Source: Microbacterium endophyticum (GTDB lineage Bacteria > Actinomycetota > Actinomycetes > Actinomycetales > Microbacteriaceae). From it: DNA of 64,000 bases. The notes beneath the pieces are model-generated. The model did not search any database. It was not told the origin of the DNA and saw nothing but the letters and a program-made list of their open reading frames with translations. Below, piece by piece: positions 1-9,458 of the stretch. The translations under genes and the position numbers were made by a program. The stretch is from NCBI RefSeq assembly GCF_011047135.1, contig NZ_CP049255.1, positions 2,232,001 through 2,296,000 on the forward strand, given 5' to 3'. The first letter of the stretch is position 1. Every line of letters begins with the position of its first letter.

Positions 1-201
1 AGCCATCGCCTGTGCCAAACGCGGTGTAGCGAAATAGATGCCGTCCGTTGTCGTGAGATCGGGAACCGACATCGTGTAGAGCACCAAGTCAATCGTCGAC
101 ATCGGCTTGACACCATCGATCCAGTGAGACGGATCCTGGTCAAACTCTGCGAACTCCCCCATCCCGAAAGGAACTTCTAGCGTTAGCGCCCAATACTTCA
201 T
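1..201 (-). CDS. Immunity-like protein, 3' end outside window
   Basis: An open frame runs from an ATG at 201 to the window edge without a stop, giving 67 residues that begin MKYWALTLEVPFGMGEFAEF. It starts only 14 bp after the stop of the preceding toxin gene on the same strand, the usual place of the cognate immunity gene in polymorphic toxin loci. I do not recognise a named domain. The immunity role is inferred from position alone; the reading frame itself is clear. Confidence 0.6.
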   Translation of the reverse strand, partial: MKYWALTLEVPFGMGEFAEFDQDPSHWIDGVKPMSTIDLVLYTMSVPDLTTTDGIYFATPRLAQAMA

Positions 202-215
202 TTGATCAGCCTAAT

Positions 216-1613
216 TCAACGGATCGGTGGTGTGAACAGATGTCCAAACTGATCGTCCAGCTTGGTGGCATAACGCAGCAGTTCATCGAGGGTCGTCGTC
301 GGATTTTCTCGGTAGAAAGTGTTCCACGCGATTCGAATCTCACTGAGGTGCATCGAGCTGTTCAGGGACTTCGGAATGCCTCGCAGGTTCTCAAGTGAGT
401 GGATTTGCTCGGGCGTCGCAATCCCTGGGTACTTCTTGAGTACTCCCTGTTCGACCGCGTGGTGAACGACAGTGTTTGTGGGGGGCACAGACGGGTTGGC
501 TTCGAAGAATGTGTCGCGGTACTTCAGCGAATCTGTCTCGCCGAGTCGCGCGGAGCGTGTCACGGTAGTTGTCTCACCCCGCCGGACGGCGTTCGTGGTT
601 TCGGCGATCCGGTCAGCGGCTTTCGTGCCGCGGGCGGCTGCGGCAGTGCCACGTGCGGCCGCGGAGAGACCCTTCTCCGCGGCTCCGACAAGCTTTCCAC
701 CTGGCACTACGGTGAGGATGGCGGCCAGGGCGAACTCACCCCCGCCGATGTCTCCTTCTTGCCATGCCATGAGACTGTCGGCGAGGAGGAGGGCTCCACC
801 GATAGCGAGGACAGCGAGAGCGGCGCCGCCGGAGAGAACGATCGCAGCGACGATGACCACAACCGTGACGACGGCGACGATGACTTTCCATGCGTCGGAG
901 TGGTAGAGCGATTCCCACCATGTGTCAGCGCGAACGCCAGCATTCTTGGCATGTTCGATTTGCGTGACGATGACGCGTGCGCCGTCGTCGTAGTCGGTTT
1001 GTGCTTCGTGGACGAGACGTTTAGCGGCATCCAGACGTGCCTGCGCATCGGCTTGCTCGCCGGACGCGCTGTGTACCCAAGAGGATGCGGCGGCGGCACT
1101 GTTGCGGGATTGCCTCATCTGCCAATCTGTCGGGACGTTTACGCCCGCCGGGGCTGGCTCGTCACGATATAGGTCGTACAGATTCGTGCTGCGTCGCAGC
1201 GTCGCGGACGCGGTGGATTGCGCGGCAAGCGCTTCGGCGACCGCGTGCTGAGCTGACTCGAGGTCGGCCTGCGCGGTGCGCGCCTGATTGAGTCCGGTAT
1301 CGGCGCGGGCTTGGGTGTCGTCGAGCTTCGATGCCCACTGTGTCATTGCGTCGCGTGCGATGCCGTAACTGTCGGCGCATTTGCGGGCGTCGTCGGGGAG
1401 TGAGTCGATCTTGGTGCGGAACGCGTCGCCGGCGTGCCCGATCCAAATCCCCGATCGGGACGTCGTGGTGATCGCATCGACGATCGTGGACACCTCACCC
1501 GCGATCGACGCGATGTTGCCGTAGGCGCCGGACAGTGCCCGCACACCCCAAGACTCCCCGGGGGTAGGGTCACCTCCCAGGTCAACGAGATGCCAATCTG
1601 TGGGACGCGACAT
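216..1613 (-). CDS. Type VII-secreted polymorphic toxin with predicted HNH-like nuclease tip
   Basis: The 465-aa protein has three parts. Residues 1-210 are helical and coiled-coil-like, rich in Ala, Gln and Asp, as in WXG100/LXG-type secretion domains. About residues 240-290 are strongly hydrophobic and glycine-rich, a likely membrane-crossing or linker region. The last ~106 residues form a compact tip with a paired histidine (VVHHAVEQ, His384-His385), an Asn at about 409 and a third His at about 422 (SMHLSEIR). This order of HH, N and H resembles treble-clef HNH/AHH nuclease toxins. The ATG at 1613 has an AGGAG-type site upstream. The neighbours are two small secretion substrates upstream and an immunity-like gene 14 bp downstream. 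Nuclease activity is inferred from the motif; secretion is inferred from context. Confidence 0.75.
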   Translation of the reverse strand: MSRPTDWHLVDLGGDPTPGESWGVRALSGAYGNIASIAGEVSTIVDAITTTSRSGIWIGHAGDAFRTKIDSLPDDARKCADSYGIARDAMTQWASKLDDTQARADTGLNQARTAQADLESAQHAVAEALAAQSTASATLRRSTNLYDLYRDEPAPAGVNVPTDWQMRQSRNSAAAASSWVHSASGEQADAQARLDAAKRLVHEAQTDYDDGARVIVTQIEHAKNAGVRADTWWESLYHSDAWKVIVAVVTVVVIVAAIVLSGGAALAVLAIGGALLLADSLMAWQEGDIGGGEFALAAILTVVPGGKLVGAAEKGLSAAARGTAAAARGTKAADRIAETTNAVRRGETTTVTRSARLGETDSLKYRDTFFEANPSVPPTNTVVHHAVEQGVLKKYPGIATPEQIHSLENLRGIPKSLNSSMHLSEIRIAWNTFYRENPTTTLDELLRYATKLDDQFGHLFTPPIR

Positions 1614-1644
1614 CGACTACATGCTCCTGTTCACGGGCACCGAT

Positions 1645-1977
1645 TCAGGCCTGGGGCTGTGCCTTGGCGCCCGGGGCGCCAGGGGCGACAGTTTCCGACG
1701 TGATGCCGTCAGAGAGATCCGTGTCGACGTTGAGGTAGCTGGTCGCGGAGTCGACGAGCATCTGAGAGAGAGCGTCGGCTGATTCAGTAAGGTCGCGTCG
1801 CCCGCGTCCCCAGTGGTCCTCGAATCCGCGCAATGCCCCGACGACATTGGGAGACCCGACTGATGTTTCCCTTGAGTCCAACTCCGCGCGAGTGTCAGCG
1901 AGCTTCTCACGCACCCGGCTCAGCTGAACGCCCAGCGTTTCCAGCTGCTGGGTATCAACGACCAACCGTCCAGCCAC
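1645..1977 (-). CDS. EspC-like/WXG100-like type VII secretion partner
   Basis: A 110-aa helical protein starting at GTG 1977 (MAGRLVVDTQQLETLGVQLS). It is predicted to be a helical hairpin with a central WGRGRRDL turn around residue 56, and the tail is Gly/Pro/Ala rich. Size and pattern match the small EspC/WXG100-like proteins encoded next to type VII toxins, where they act as export partners or chaperones. It lies 31 bp upstream of the toxin start on the same strand, so the two are probably co-transcribed. A shorter overlapping frame (1617-1910) is rejected because it lacks this helical pattern. Confidence 0.7.
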   Translation of the reverse strand: MAGRLVVDTQQLETLGVQLSRVREKLADTRAELDSRETSVGSPNVVGALRGFEDHWGRGRRDLTESADALSQMLVDSATSYLNVDTDLSDGITSETVAPGAPGAKAQPQA

Positions 1978-2055
1978 GACAAACCCCCTATCCCCGCAAA
2001 GCCATCAACGCACCGCACTCGCCCGGCGAGAGCCGGACGAGTGCGAAGGTCAGAG

Positions 2056-2352
2056 TCAGCCCCTGATCGCCGACGACAGCTGCTGGTCGACCTGGTCGAA
2101 CGCGTCAGCAGACGACTTGAGGAAACTGGACAGCCCCTCCAGCCCCTGGATGGTCTTGGTGGCACCGGTCGTGAATTCCTCGTATGACGACTGGAAAGCC
2201 CCTGATGCCTTGTCGGTTTGGAAACCTTCGGCAATGAGGTTGTCGACGAGCTTCTTGAGCTCTGCGAGCTTCTGCTCGATTTCGACCTGGCCACTGGAGA
2301 GCCGCGAAGCGGTGCTCGTGAGTTCCTGGTATGTGACGTTTACGTTCGCCAT
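2056..2352 (-). CDS. WXG100-family secretion protein
   Basis: A 98-aa all-helical protein of exactly the WXG100 length. The centre carries EGFQTDKASGAF in the place of the usual Trp-X-Gly turn, with Phe replacing Trp. The C-terminal helix ends SADAFDQVDQQL, consistent with the helix-borne export signal of this family. The ATG at 2352 is preceded by a GGGGGCAAC stretch. It heads the minus-strand substrate operon and is divergent from the ATPase gene that starts at 2509, so both sides of the locus can be driven from the 155-bp intergenic region. Confidence 0.85.
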   Translation of the reverse strand: MANVNVTYQELTSTASRLSSGQVEIEQKLAELKKLVDNLIAEGFQTDKASGAFQSSYEEFTTGATKTIQGLEGLSSFLKSSADAFDQVDQQLSSAIRG

Positions 2353-2508
2353 GGTTGCCCCCTGTTACCGATTTTGTGATCATGCTACCTGCGACGCCCA
2401 GGGCCAACACCTGTCGAGCCCGAAACTCTCATCAAGGTCTAATCTTTGGTGATTTCGGCGGCGCGGGATGAGTGATGATAGTTGAGCGCGCGTGAAACGG
2501 GGGTTTGC

Positions 2509-5500
2509 ATGCTGGTGACGTTGCATGACGGGGTGACGGGTGCTCGGCGTCTTGTGTTCGTAGACAGCGACCGCGCCGAACCGATGGCTGCGTTCGCTCG
2601 ACGCGGGATCGCGGCCACCGGTGCGGATCTCAGCGGAGCATCCGCGCAGATCGCCGTCGACGGCGTCATCGTTCCGGAAGGAGCGACGGTCGCTCAGAGC
2701 GGGCTGCGCGAAGGGTCATTTGTGTCCCTTCTTCGCGCTGACTCCGAGGCGGTCACGCGTCCACGTCTCGTGGAGTCGACCATGCAGTTGCGGGTAGTCT
2801 CCGGGATCGGGGCAGGGCGCATCCTGCACTCAGGTCCCGGCTCCCTGAAGATCGGCACCAGCGACAGCAACGACGTGATTGTTCGGGACCAGACCGCTGC
2901 ACCGGAAGATCTTGCACTCGTCGTAGAACGCGCGGGACCGGTGCGTGTCGGGTTCCTTCCAGACGTCACACCTGCGTGCGCCATTAACGGCGAATCGCCC
3001 CAAGACGGCCAGCAGCTAGAGGCTGGCGACCAGATCGTTTACGACGACGTCATCCTCGAGATCGGCTATGCCGAGACGGTGGTCGCGGCGGTAGAGGTCG
3101 AGGAGACGTCGGGCGAGTGGAAATACAACCGGCCGCCGCGAATCCTTCCCGCCGAACCCTCGTCGCTGTTCCGGCTGCCGTCGGAGCCGGCAGAACCCGA
3201 TCGTGTGCCGCTACCGATCCTGATGAGTCTGATTCCGCTGGTATTGGCAGGTGGCCTAGCACTGCTGTATCGGAATCCGGTGATGCTCGCTTTCGGAATT
3301 ATGTCGCCGGTCATGCTCATAGGTTCTTACTTCACTAGTCGCCGAGCGTCTCGCCGACGATACAAGCGCCTGATGGCTGACTACGTCGATGTGAAAGAGC
3401 GCACGGAGGAGGATGCCGCGGCCGCGCTTGCTGCAGAACGAGTTCAACGACGTCTGGATGCTCCCGACGCGGCTCTCGCCGGTTTGATCGGCGTCGGACC
3501 GCTGCCCCGATTGTGGGAGCGGCGAACCGATGAAGATACCTGGCTGGCGTTGCGGATGGGAACCGCAACGCAACCGTCCGATGTGGCGTTGGAGGATCCT
3601 GAACAGCTGCAGCACCGGCAGCGGGTTGTTTGGGATATTCACAATGCCCCCGTGACCGTGGCACTACCCACGGCTGGGGTAGTGGGGCTCGCGAGCCTGG
3701 ACTCTTCGCCAGACCAACCGCGTCGTGTCGCACAGTGGATGGCGGCGCAGATCGGCGTCTTGCACAGCCCAAAAGACGTCCATTTGTACCTCCTGGAGGG
3801 ATACGCCGAGCCGTCGGGTCCGTTCCGGACGCATCCGTGGGAGTTCCTGGCTTGGTTGCCACATACTCAGCCGGGGCTCGGGCAGGACACGCTTCGCACC
3901 ATCGCGGTCTCAACGACTGCGCTCGGAACGCGAGTCGCGGAGTTGGTGCAGACCCTTGACGCGCGACTGGCCGCGGCACGGGCATCGGGCGATAAGAGCC
4001 CGGCCTCTCCCTCGATCGTTCTTGTCATCGACGGGGCGTCGAGGCTGCGGCCGCTTCCCGGGATCGTGCGGCTCCTGAAAGAAGGCCCGCGGGTGGGGAT
4101 TTACTCCATCTGTGTGGAACGCGATGAGCGACTCCTCCCCGAGGAGTGTCATACGGTACTGGTCGTGGATCGCCACCTCGGGCAGTTGAGGACTCAGAAG
4201 GCTGCGAGCCACGAACGAGTCCTCGTCGATCTCGTCGAGGACGAGTGGTTGGACTGGGTTGCGCGTGGACTTGCTCCGATCGTGGACATCACTCCGAGCG
4301 TCAACGACGCGGCGATCCCGCAGTCCTCACGGCTGCTCGAGGTTCTCAAGCTCGACCCGCCGACACCGGACGCTCTGCGGGCCAGGTGGTCACTGAATCC
4401 GCGCTCCACAACGGCGATTATCGGCGAGTCCCTCGACGGCGCGTTCGCGATCGACTTGACAGCTGATGGCCCGCACGGCCTGGTCGGGGGAACCACGGGG
4501 TCGGGGAAATCGGAGTTCCTGCAAACCCTGGTGGCATCCCTCGCCGTGGCAAACAGCCCGGCCGAGATGAACTTCGTGCTCGTCGATTACAAGGGCGGTG
4601 CGGCGTTCAAAGACTGCTCCGCGTTGCCGCACACTGTCGGCATGGTCACTGACCTTGACGCTCACCTGGTCGAACGAGCGCTGACGTCCCTGTCTGCAGA
4701 GCTTCGACGCCGTGAACACCTCCTGAGCGAGACCGGTGCAAAAGACATCGAGGACTACCAAGATCTCGCCACGCGCCGCGACCTTACGCCGATCCCGCGA
4801 TTGCTTGTCGTGGTCGACGAGTTTGCTTCCCTCGCCCGCGAGTTGCCAGACTTCGTCACCGGTCTCGTGAACCTCGCCCAACGGGGACGTTCTCTGGGGA
4901 TTCACTTGATCCTCGCGACCCAGCGACCCTCTGGGGCCGTGTCGCCAGAGATCCGGGCCAACACGAATCTGCGCATCGCACTGCGCATGACGGATGGGGC
5001 AGAAAGTGCCGATGTCATCGACGCACCGGACGCCGGCAGTATTAACCCCGCGCAACGGGGCCGCGCGTTCGCTCGGCTCGGGGCGAATGCCCTGATTCCA
5101 TTCCAGACATCCAGAATCGGTGGGCGCGCACCGTCTCGCGGCGAGGCCGATGCCGCCGACCCAGTCATGAGGCCGATGCGTTTCACCGACCTGGCAGACC
5201 CCGCACCACGACCGGTCGAACGGTCAGTCGCCGGCGACGTGGAAGTCACCGATCTGCGCCTCCTCGTAGACGCTGTTGTCGCGGCGACCGCGGCTGTCGG
5301 CGTTCCGAGGCAGCGTAGCCCCTGGCTGCCCGCGCTTCCCGAGGTACTCGCGCTCGAAGACATCAAAAAACACAACACGACGCCTGGTTCTTCGCCTGGC
5401 GTGTGGTTCGGGATCGAAGATCGACCCGACCAGCAGAACCAGGTCGCGGCGTCATTCTCGCTCGAGGACGACGGGCACCTGTACGTCGTCGGTTCGCCGC

Positions 5501-6936
5501 GCAGCGGACGCACCACGACGCTGCGCACCATCGCCGTGTCTGCCGCGACCACCCACGAGGTACGAGATCTCCATATCTATGCCATCGACGCCGGAAACGG
5601 CGGGCTGCTGCCGCTGCGCAGTTTCCCGCACGTCGGCACTGTCACTCTCCGCCACCAGACCGATCAGATCGCACGGCTGATCAGCAAACTCCGAGGCCTG
5701 GTGAAAGAGCGCCAGCACCTGCTCGCCGGGTCTGGAGTCTCCGACCTCACCCAGCTGCGCGCGCTCCGCCGACGCGCAGGCGAGGACGCGCCCGCCCAAG
5801 TGCTCGTGCTACTGGACGGGTGGGAATCGTTTCAGGGCATGTTCGAATCGGTCGACGGCGGCGCTCTCCTCGAATCGGTTCTGTTTTTGCTGCGCGAAGG
5901 CGCCTCGGTTGGCGTCCACCTCATCGTCAGTGGTGACCGGCAACTCCTCACCTCAGGGAGGATGGCCACCCTCGCAGACCGGAAGCTGCTGCTCCGACTC
6001 GTGGAACGCTCGGATTACGCCCTCATCGGGCTGCGACCGAAGTCCCTGCCGGAAACCATCCCCAACGGGCGCGCGTTCAACTCCACCGATGCCGCCGAGG
6101 TTCACGTTGCCGCCATTGCACCCGACCTCGACCCAGCCGAGCAGTCCGCTCGCATCACTCAGATCGGCGCGGAACTCACCGCGCACTACTCGGGAACCGG
6201 GTGGCACCAACAGCCGCTGCGGATCGCCGAGATACCCACCCGCTTTACCTATGCCGATGCGCTCGCTGAGCGCGGGATGCTTGAATCCGAAGGGCAATTG
6301 TTTGTCGGGCTCGGCGGTGAGGACGTCGAACCCATCACGTTCGACCCCCGCACCGCACCCACGTTCGTCGTCGCGGGAAACAGCGGCTCCGGACGCTCCA
6401 CAGCTCTCCTCGCCCTTGCGATGTCCGCGCTTCGCAACGATTATGACGTCGTCGTCGTCGCACCCAGGCGTAGCCCCCTTCGAACCCTTGCCGGGAAACC
6501 CGGAGTGCACGCCGTCCTCACCGGCAGTGACCTGACACAAGAGCAACTAGAACCCCTTTTAGACGGGAAGAGCGGAAGGCTGACGATCGTCATCGTCGAC
6601 GACGCTGAACTGTTACGAGAGGCATCCGCGAAGCAGTGGCTTCGCACCGCGATCGCTCAAGCCAGCGAACGCCACCTCGCCTTCATCGTCGGTGGCGACG
6701 CAGACGAGATCGGAAAGGGCTTCAGCAGCTGGTTGCTGGAAGCGATCAAAGGCCGGAGAGGCATCCTGTTTCGCCCCACCCAACTCACCGACGGTGACAC
6801 CATCGGCATCAAACTCTCCCGCTCCGACCTCACCGCAGCCACCGAACACCCCGTCGGCCGCGGCTACATGCCGGGACCCGGCTTCACGCCCACTCTCACG
6901 CAAACGCCCGACGCAGTATCGGAGATGCAGCTGTGA
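2509..6936 (+). CDS. EssC/EccC-type FtsK/SpoIIIE ATPase of type VII secretion
   Basis: This is the motor of the secretion system, about 1,475 aa from ATG 2509. That start is chosen because GGGGG lies 5 bp upstream; TTG 2482 would add nine residues. Residues ~1-200 look like ubiquitin-like/FHA-like N-terminal modules. Two membrane segments follow at ~233-275, then three P-loop ATPase domains: GGTTGSGKS at 660-668 with VVVDEF around 770; GSPRSGRTT at 995-1003; GNSGSGRST at 1290-1298. Only the first Walker A keeps the catalytic lysine; the other two have Arg, fitting the known pattern in which the distal domains are regulatory or substrate-binding. The FHA-like N-terminus is more like Firmicutes EssC than mycobacterial EccC. 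It overlaps the next gene by 4 bp. Confidence 0.9.
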   Translation: MLVTLHDGVTGARRLVFVDSDRAEPMAAFARRGIAATGADLSGASAQIAVDGVIVPEGATVAQSGLREGSFVSLLRADSEAVTRPRLVESTMQLRVVSGIGAGRILHSGPGSLKIGTSDSNDVIVRDQTAAPEDLALVVERAGPVRVGFLPDVTPACAINGESPQDGQQLEAGDQIVYDDVILEIGYAETVVAAVEVEETSGEWKYNRPPRILPAEPSSLFRLPSEPAEPDRVPLPILMSLIPLVLAGGLALLYRNPVMLAFGIMSPVMLIGSYFTSRRASRRRYKRLMADYVDVKERTEEDAAAALAAERVQRRLDAPDAALAGLIGVGPLPRLWERRTDEDTWLALRMGTATQPSDVALEDPEQLQHRQRVVWDIHNAPVTVALPTAGVVGLASLDSSPDQPRRVAQWMAAQIGVLHSPKDVHLYLLEGYAEPSGPFRTHPWEFLAWLPHTQPGLGQDTLRTIAVSTTALGTRVAELVQTLDARLAAARASGDKSPASPSIVLVIDGASRLRPLPGIVRLLKEGPRVGIYSICVERDERLLPEECHTVLVVDRHLGQLRTQKAASHERVLVDLVEDEWLDWVARGLAPIVDITPSVNDAAIPQSSRLLEVLKLDPPTPDALRARWSLNPRSTTAIIGESLDGAFAIDLTADGPHGLVGGTTGSGKSEFLQTLVASLAVANSPAEMNFVLVDYKGGAAFKDCSALPHTVGMVTDLDAHLVERALTSLSAELRRREHLLSETGAKDIEDYQDLATRRDLTPIPRLLVVVDEFASLARELPDFVTGLVNLAQRGRSLGIHLILATQRPSGAVSPEIRANTNLRIALRMTDGAESADVIDAPDAGSINPAQRGRAFARLGANALIPFQTSRIGGRAPSRGEADAADPVMRPMRFTDLADPAPRPVERSVAGDVEVTDLRLLVDAVVAATAAVGVPRQRSPWLPALPEVLALEDIKKHNTTPGSSPGVWFGIEDRPDQQNQVAASFSLEDDGHLYVVGSPRSGRTTTLRTIAVSAATTHEVRDLHIYAIDAGNGGLLPLRSFPHVGTVTLRHQTDQIARLISKLRGLVKERQHLLAGSGVSDLTQLRALRRRAGEDAPAQVLVLLDGWESFQGMFESVDGGALLESVLFLLREGASVGVHLIVSGDRQLLTSGRMATLADRKLLLRLVERSDYALIGLRPKSLPETIPNGRAFNSTDAAEVHVAAIAPDLDPAEQSARITQIGAELTAHYSGTGWHQQPLRIAEIPTRFTYADALAERGMLESEGQLFVGLGGEDVEPITFDPRTAPTFVVAGNSGSGRSTALLALAMSALRNDYDVVVVAPRRSPLRTLAGKPGVHAVLTGSDLTQEQLEPLLDGKSGRLTIVIVDDAELLREASAKQWLRTAIAQASERHLAFIVGGDADEIGKGFSSWLLEAIKGRRGILFRPTQLTDGDTIGIKLSRSDLTAATEHPVGRGYMPGPGFTPTLTQTPDAVSEMQL

Positions 6937-7547
6937 CCGCCCGAGTAGCGTTCTCTTTATCGATCCCGCCTTCGTGGTCCGAAATCGACCTGCGGCCCCT
7001 CACTCGGGACAGGGCTATCGCACAGATCGTGCAAGACCGATACAGCAAGGTCCCAGAGCTCCGCCCGCACCGAGCAGAAATGGTCTCCTACCTCCGCGAC
7101 ACCGCCCGCTCAGCCTGGGACATCGGCTGCCGCTACTGCGGGGTATTTCTCGAAGCCGCCGACGACGGCATCGTTCCCGGCTCCGTCACCGTCAGCATCC
7201 TTCCCCCAGCGCCCGAAACCGGCGGCCAGCCACTTGAGGACATCGTCTCCCAACTCACGGGCATCGAAGCGACCCACAACGATCAATACTGGCTACGAAC
7301 CACTACGACAGAACTCACCCACGCGGGGCCCGCCGCCCGCACCTACGGAATTCAACCCATCCACCTCAACAACCGTCGGATCACCGCGCCTGCCGTCCTC
7401 ATGAACACCTTCGTTCCATTCCCCGGTGGCGTCGCGCTCATATCCGCCGGATCGCCCGCAGCCGAAATCCACGAGCCACTACTCGAACTCTTCGACGCTG
7501 TCACCGACACTTTCAGGCTCCACCCGCTTCCCGGAGAAAACCAGTGA
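6933..7547 (+). CDS. Type VII locus accessory protein, unknown
   Basis: A 204-aa protein from GTG 6933, overlapping the ATPase stop by 4 bp, so translationally coupled to it. No signal peptide or membrane segment is visible; the sequence is mixed alpha/beta with a conserved-looking Trp at residue 14 (PPSWSEIDL). I do not recognise the family. Its place between the secretion ATPase and an FHA protein suggests a cytosolic accessory or chaperone role, which is inference from context only. Confidence 0.7.
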   Translation: MTARVAFSLSIPPSWSEIDLRPLTRDRAIAQIVQDRYSKVPELRPHRAEMVSYLRDTARSAWDIGCRYCGVFLEAADDGIVPGSVTVSILPPAPETGGQPLEDIVSQLTGIEATHNDQYWLRTTTTELTHAGPAARTYGIQPIHLNNRRITAPAVLMNTFVPFPGGVALISAGSPAAEIHEPLLELFDAVTDTFRLHPLPGENQ

Positions 7548-8002
7548 GCGCCAAAAAGATCGCCACCCCTGCCCGGGAAATCCCTGAGCGCGCCCACACG
7601 CTGCTGACGCCGCCTCGGTTTCCCATGACCAATTCCGGCGGCACCGCAGCCGCCCAGCCGACGGCACCCCGAGTGCGCGTCTCGCCTATGACTCAGTGGA
7701 CACTCGCGTTTTCAGACGGTCAGCGCGTCGTCATAAGTGGGACCGGCGTCGTCGGGCGCAACCCCCGCACCGACGAGGGCTACCAACACACCATCACCAT
7801 CGCAGACGCCGAACGGCTCCTCTCGCGAAGCCACTTTGCCTTCGGGCTCACCCCAGAGAACAGCCCCTGGATCAGTGATCTCGAATCCGCAAACGGCACC
7901 TACCTTGACAACACGCCCCTCCCACCTAGCGTTCGAACCGCCATCGCGCCCGGCAATCTCATCCGATTCGGAGACCACACCGCACGAATCCTCATCGGAT
8001 AG
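7544..8002 (+). CDS. FHA-domain protein of the type VII locus
   Basis: A 152-aa protein from GTG 7544, overlapping the previous stop by 4 bp. After a ~50-residue Pro/Ala-rich leader, residues ~60-150 form an FHA domain with the diagnostic elements in order: VVGRNP, then LLSRSHFAF, then SANGTYLDN. FHA domains bind phosphothreonine peptides. It may dock phosphorylated parts of the secretion system or read out the Ser/Thr kinase encoded beyond the IS element; the second option is speculative. It is the last gene of the three-gene plus-strand operon. Confidence 0.85.
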   Translation: MSAKKIATPAREIPERAHTLLTPPRFPMTNSGGTAAAQPTAPRVRVSPMTQWTLAFSDGQRVVISGTGVVGRNPRTDEGYQHTITIADAERLLSRSHFAFGLTPENSPWISDLESANGTYLDNTPLPPSVRTAIAPGNLIRFGDHTARILIG

Positions 8003-8074
8003 ACCGGCACTGCTGCGCGGACAGGTGACATTTTGACCTGCGTCGCCTTTTTGCCTCCAGCTGTGGTGGCTTGC

Positions 8075-8110
8075 GGGTCTGTCCGTTCCTTTGTGTACGG
8101 GGGCTTCGGC
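8075..8110. repeat. IS256 left terminal inverted repeat
   Basis: 36-bp terminal repeat beginning GGGTCTGTCC; it pairs with 9459-9494 in inverted orientation, 27 of 36 identical. Confidence 0.8.
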
Positions 8111-9427
8111 TTAGTTGATTCCTAGGCGGTCGCCGTAGGTGATGGACAGGGCGTTCAGGATAGCTTTCCAACCAGCGATCTGCCCGGTCGGGTTCGTGCG
8201 ATTCGGGCGCCGCTCGAGCACCGTGAGGTAGAGCACTTTCATCGCCGCTTGTTCGTTGGGGAAGTGCCCGCGACGACGTGTCGCTTGCCGGAATCTGGCG
8301 TTGAGCGATTCAATCCCATTCGTCGTGTAGATGAGCCGTCTGATCTCGGGCGGGAACTTCAGGAATGGCACGAACTCGCCCCAGGCGTTCTCCCACATCT
8401 GGATCATCGCCGGATACAGCCCCCGCCATTGCTCAGCGAACTCCGTAAACCTCGCCTCGGCTGCTGCGACGCTCGGGGCGGTATAGACCTCGCGGAGCTG
8501 GCCGGTGATCTTGGACCAGTACTTCTTCGACGCGTACCGCAGCGAGTTGCGTACGAGATGGACAACGCACTGCTGCACGGTTGCGAGGGGCCAGATCGCG
8601 GTGATCGCGTCGGGGAGGCCTTTGAGTCCGTCGCAGCAGACGATGCAGACATCGGCGACGCCGCGGTTTCGCAACTCGGTGAGCATATTCATCCACTGCT
8701 TCGCGCCTTCTCCGCCGGTGGGTCCCATCCACAACCCGAGCACGTCCCGGTGACCCTCGAGATCGATGCCGACAGCGACGTAGACAGGCCGGTTGGCGAC
8801 CTGCCCGTCCCGGACCTTGATCACGAGCGCGTCGATCAGCACCACCGGATATACGACGTCCAGCGGACGGGCTTGCCATTCCTGCATGTCGCCGAGAACC
8901 TTGTCGGTCACGGTCGAGACGAGGTCTCTGGACACGTCGGATCCGTAGAGGTCGGAGAGGTGCTTTGCAATATCGCCGGTGGTCATGCCTTTCGCATAGA
9001 GGGAGATCACGGCCTCGTCGAAGCCCGCGATCCTGCGTTGATGTTTGGGCACCACCACCGGCGCGAACGTCCCAGCCCGATCCCTGGGGACCTGAATGGT
9101 CAGATCGCCGATCTCGGTCCGCACCGTCTTCGGCGTCGATCCGTTCCGGCTGTTCGGTGTCTGTTTCCCCGCCCGGTCGCCGCTGTCGTAGCCGAGGTGC
9201 TCAGTCAGCTCCGCTTCCAACGCGGACTGCAGCACCTGCCGGGTCAACCCCGTCAGCAGCCCGTTCGGGCCCGTCAGCTCGATCCCTTGACCACGCGCCA
9301 CCGCGACCAATTGCTCCGCGACCGCAGCGACATCGGGAGGCGCGGGGAGGATCTCCCCGGTCCGCAGATCGACGGTCGAGGATTGCTCAGCTGTTGTCTT
9401 CAATTCGGTGTTCATGACGTGATTCAT
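8111..9427 (-). CDS. IS256-family (mutator-type) transposase
   Basis: A 438-aa DDE transposase of normal length for the family and apparently intact. Visible family features include DRAGTFAPVVVPKHQRR, the catalytic-Asp region YPVVLIDALVIKVRDGQV, the second Asp region ADVCIVCCDGLKGLPDAI and the Glu region FRQATRRRGHFPNEQAAMKV with TTNGIESLNARF just before it. The stop codon abuts the left inverted repeat. ATG 9427 and ATG 9415 are both possible starts. It disrupts no visible frame; it lies between the FHA gene and the kinase gene. Confidence 0.95.
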   Translation of the reverse strand: MNHVMNTELKTTAEQSSTVDLRTGEILPAPPDVAAVAEQLVAVARGQGIELTGPNGLLTGLTRQVLQSALEAELTEHLGYDSGDRAGKQTPNSRNGSTPKTVRTEIGDLTIQVPRDRAGTFAPVVVPKHQRRIAGFDEAVISLYAKGMTTGDIAKHLSDLYGSDVSRDLVSTVTDKVLGDMQEWQARPLDVVYPVVLIDALVIKVRDGQVANRPVYVAVGIDLEGHRDVLGLWMGPTGGEGAKQWMNMLTELRNRGVADVCIVCCDGLKGLPDAITAIWPLATVQQCVVHLVRNSLRYASKKYWSKITGQLREVYTAPSVAAAEARFTEFAEQWRGLYPAMIQMWENAWGEFVPFLKFPPEIRRLIYTTNGIESLNARFRQATRRRGHFPNEQAAMKVLYLTVLERRPNRTNPTGQIAGWKAILNALSITYGDRLGIN

Positions 9428-9458
9428 CTTCCCGGCCGACCGAAGCCGAACCGATCAC

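Noticed and set aside
399..1172. 257-codon plus-strand frame inside the toxin gene
   Set aside because: Antisense to a clear toxin gene, with composition typical of high-GC shadow frames and no ribosome site.
1617..1910. 97-codon minus-strand frame overlapping the EspC-like gene
   Set aside because: The overlapping 110-aa frame has the helical secretion-partner pattern; this one does not.
3335..3985. 216-codon minus-strand frame within the secretion ATPase
   Set aside because: Arg/Pro-rich antisense shadow of a conserved P-loop protein.
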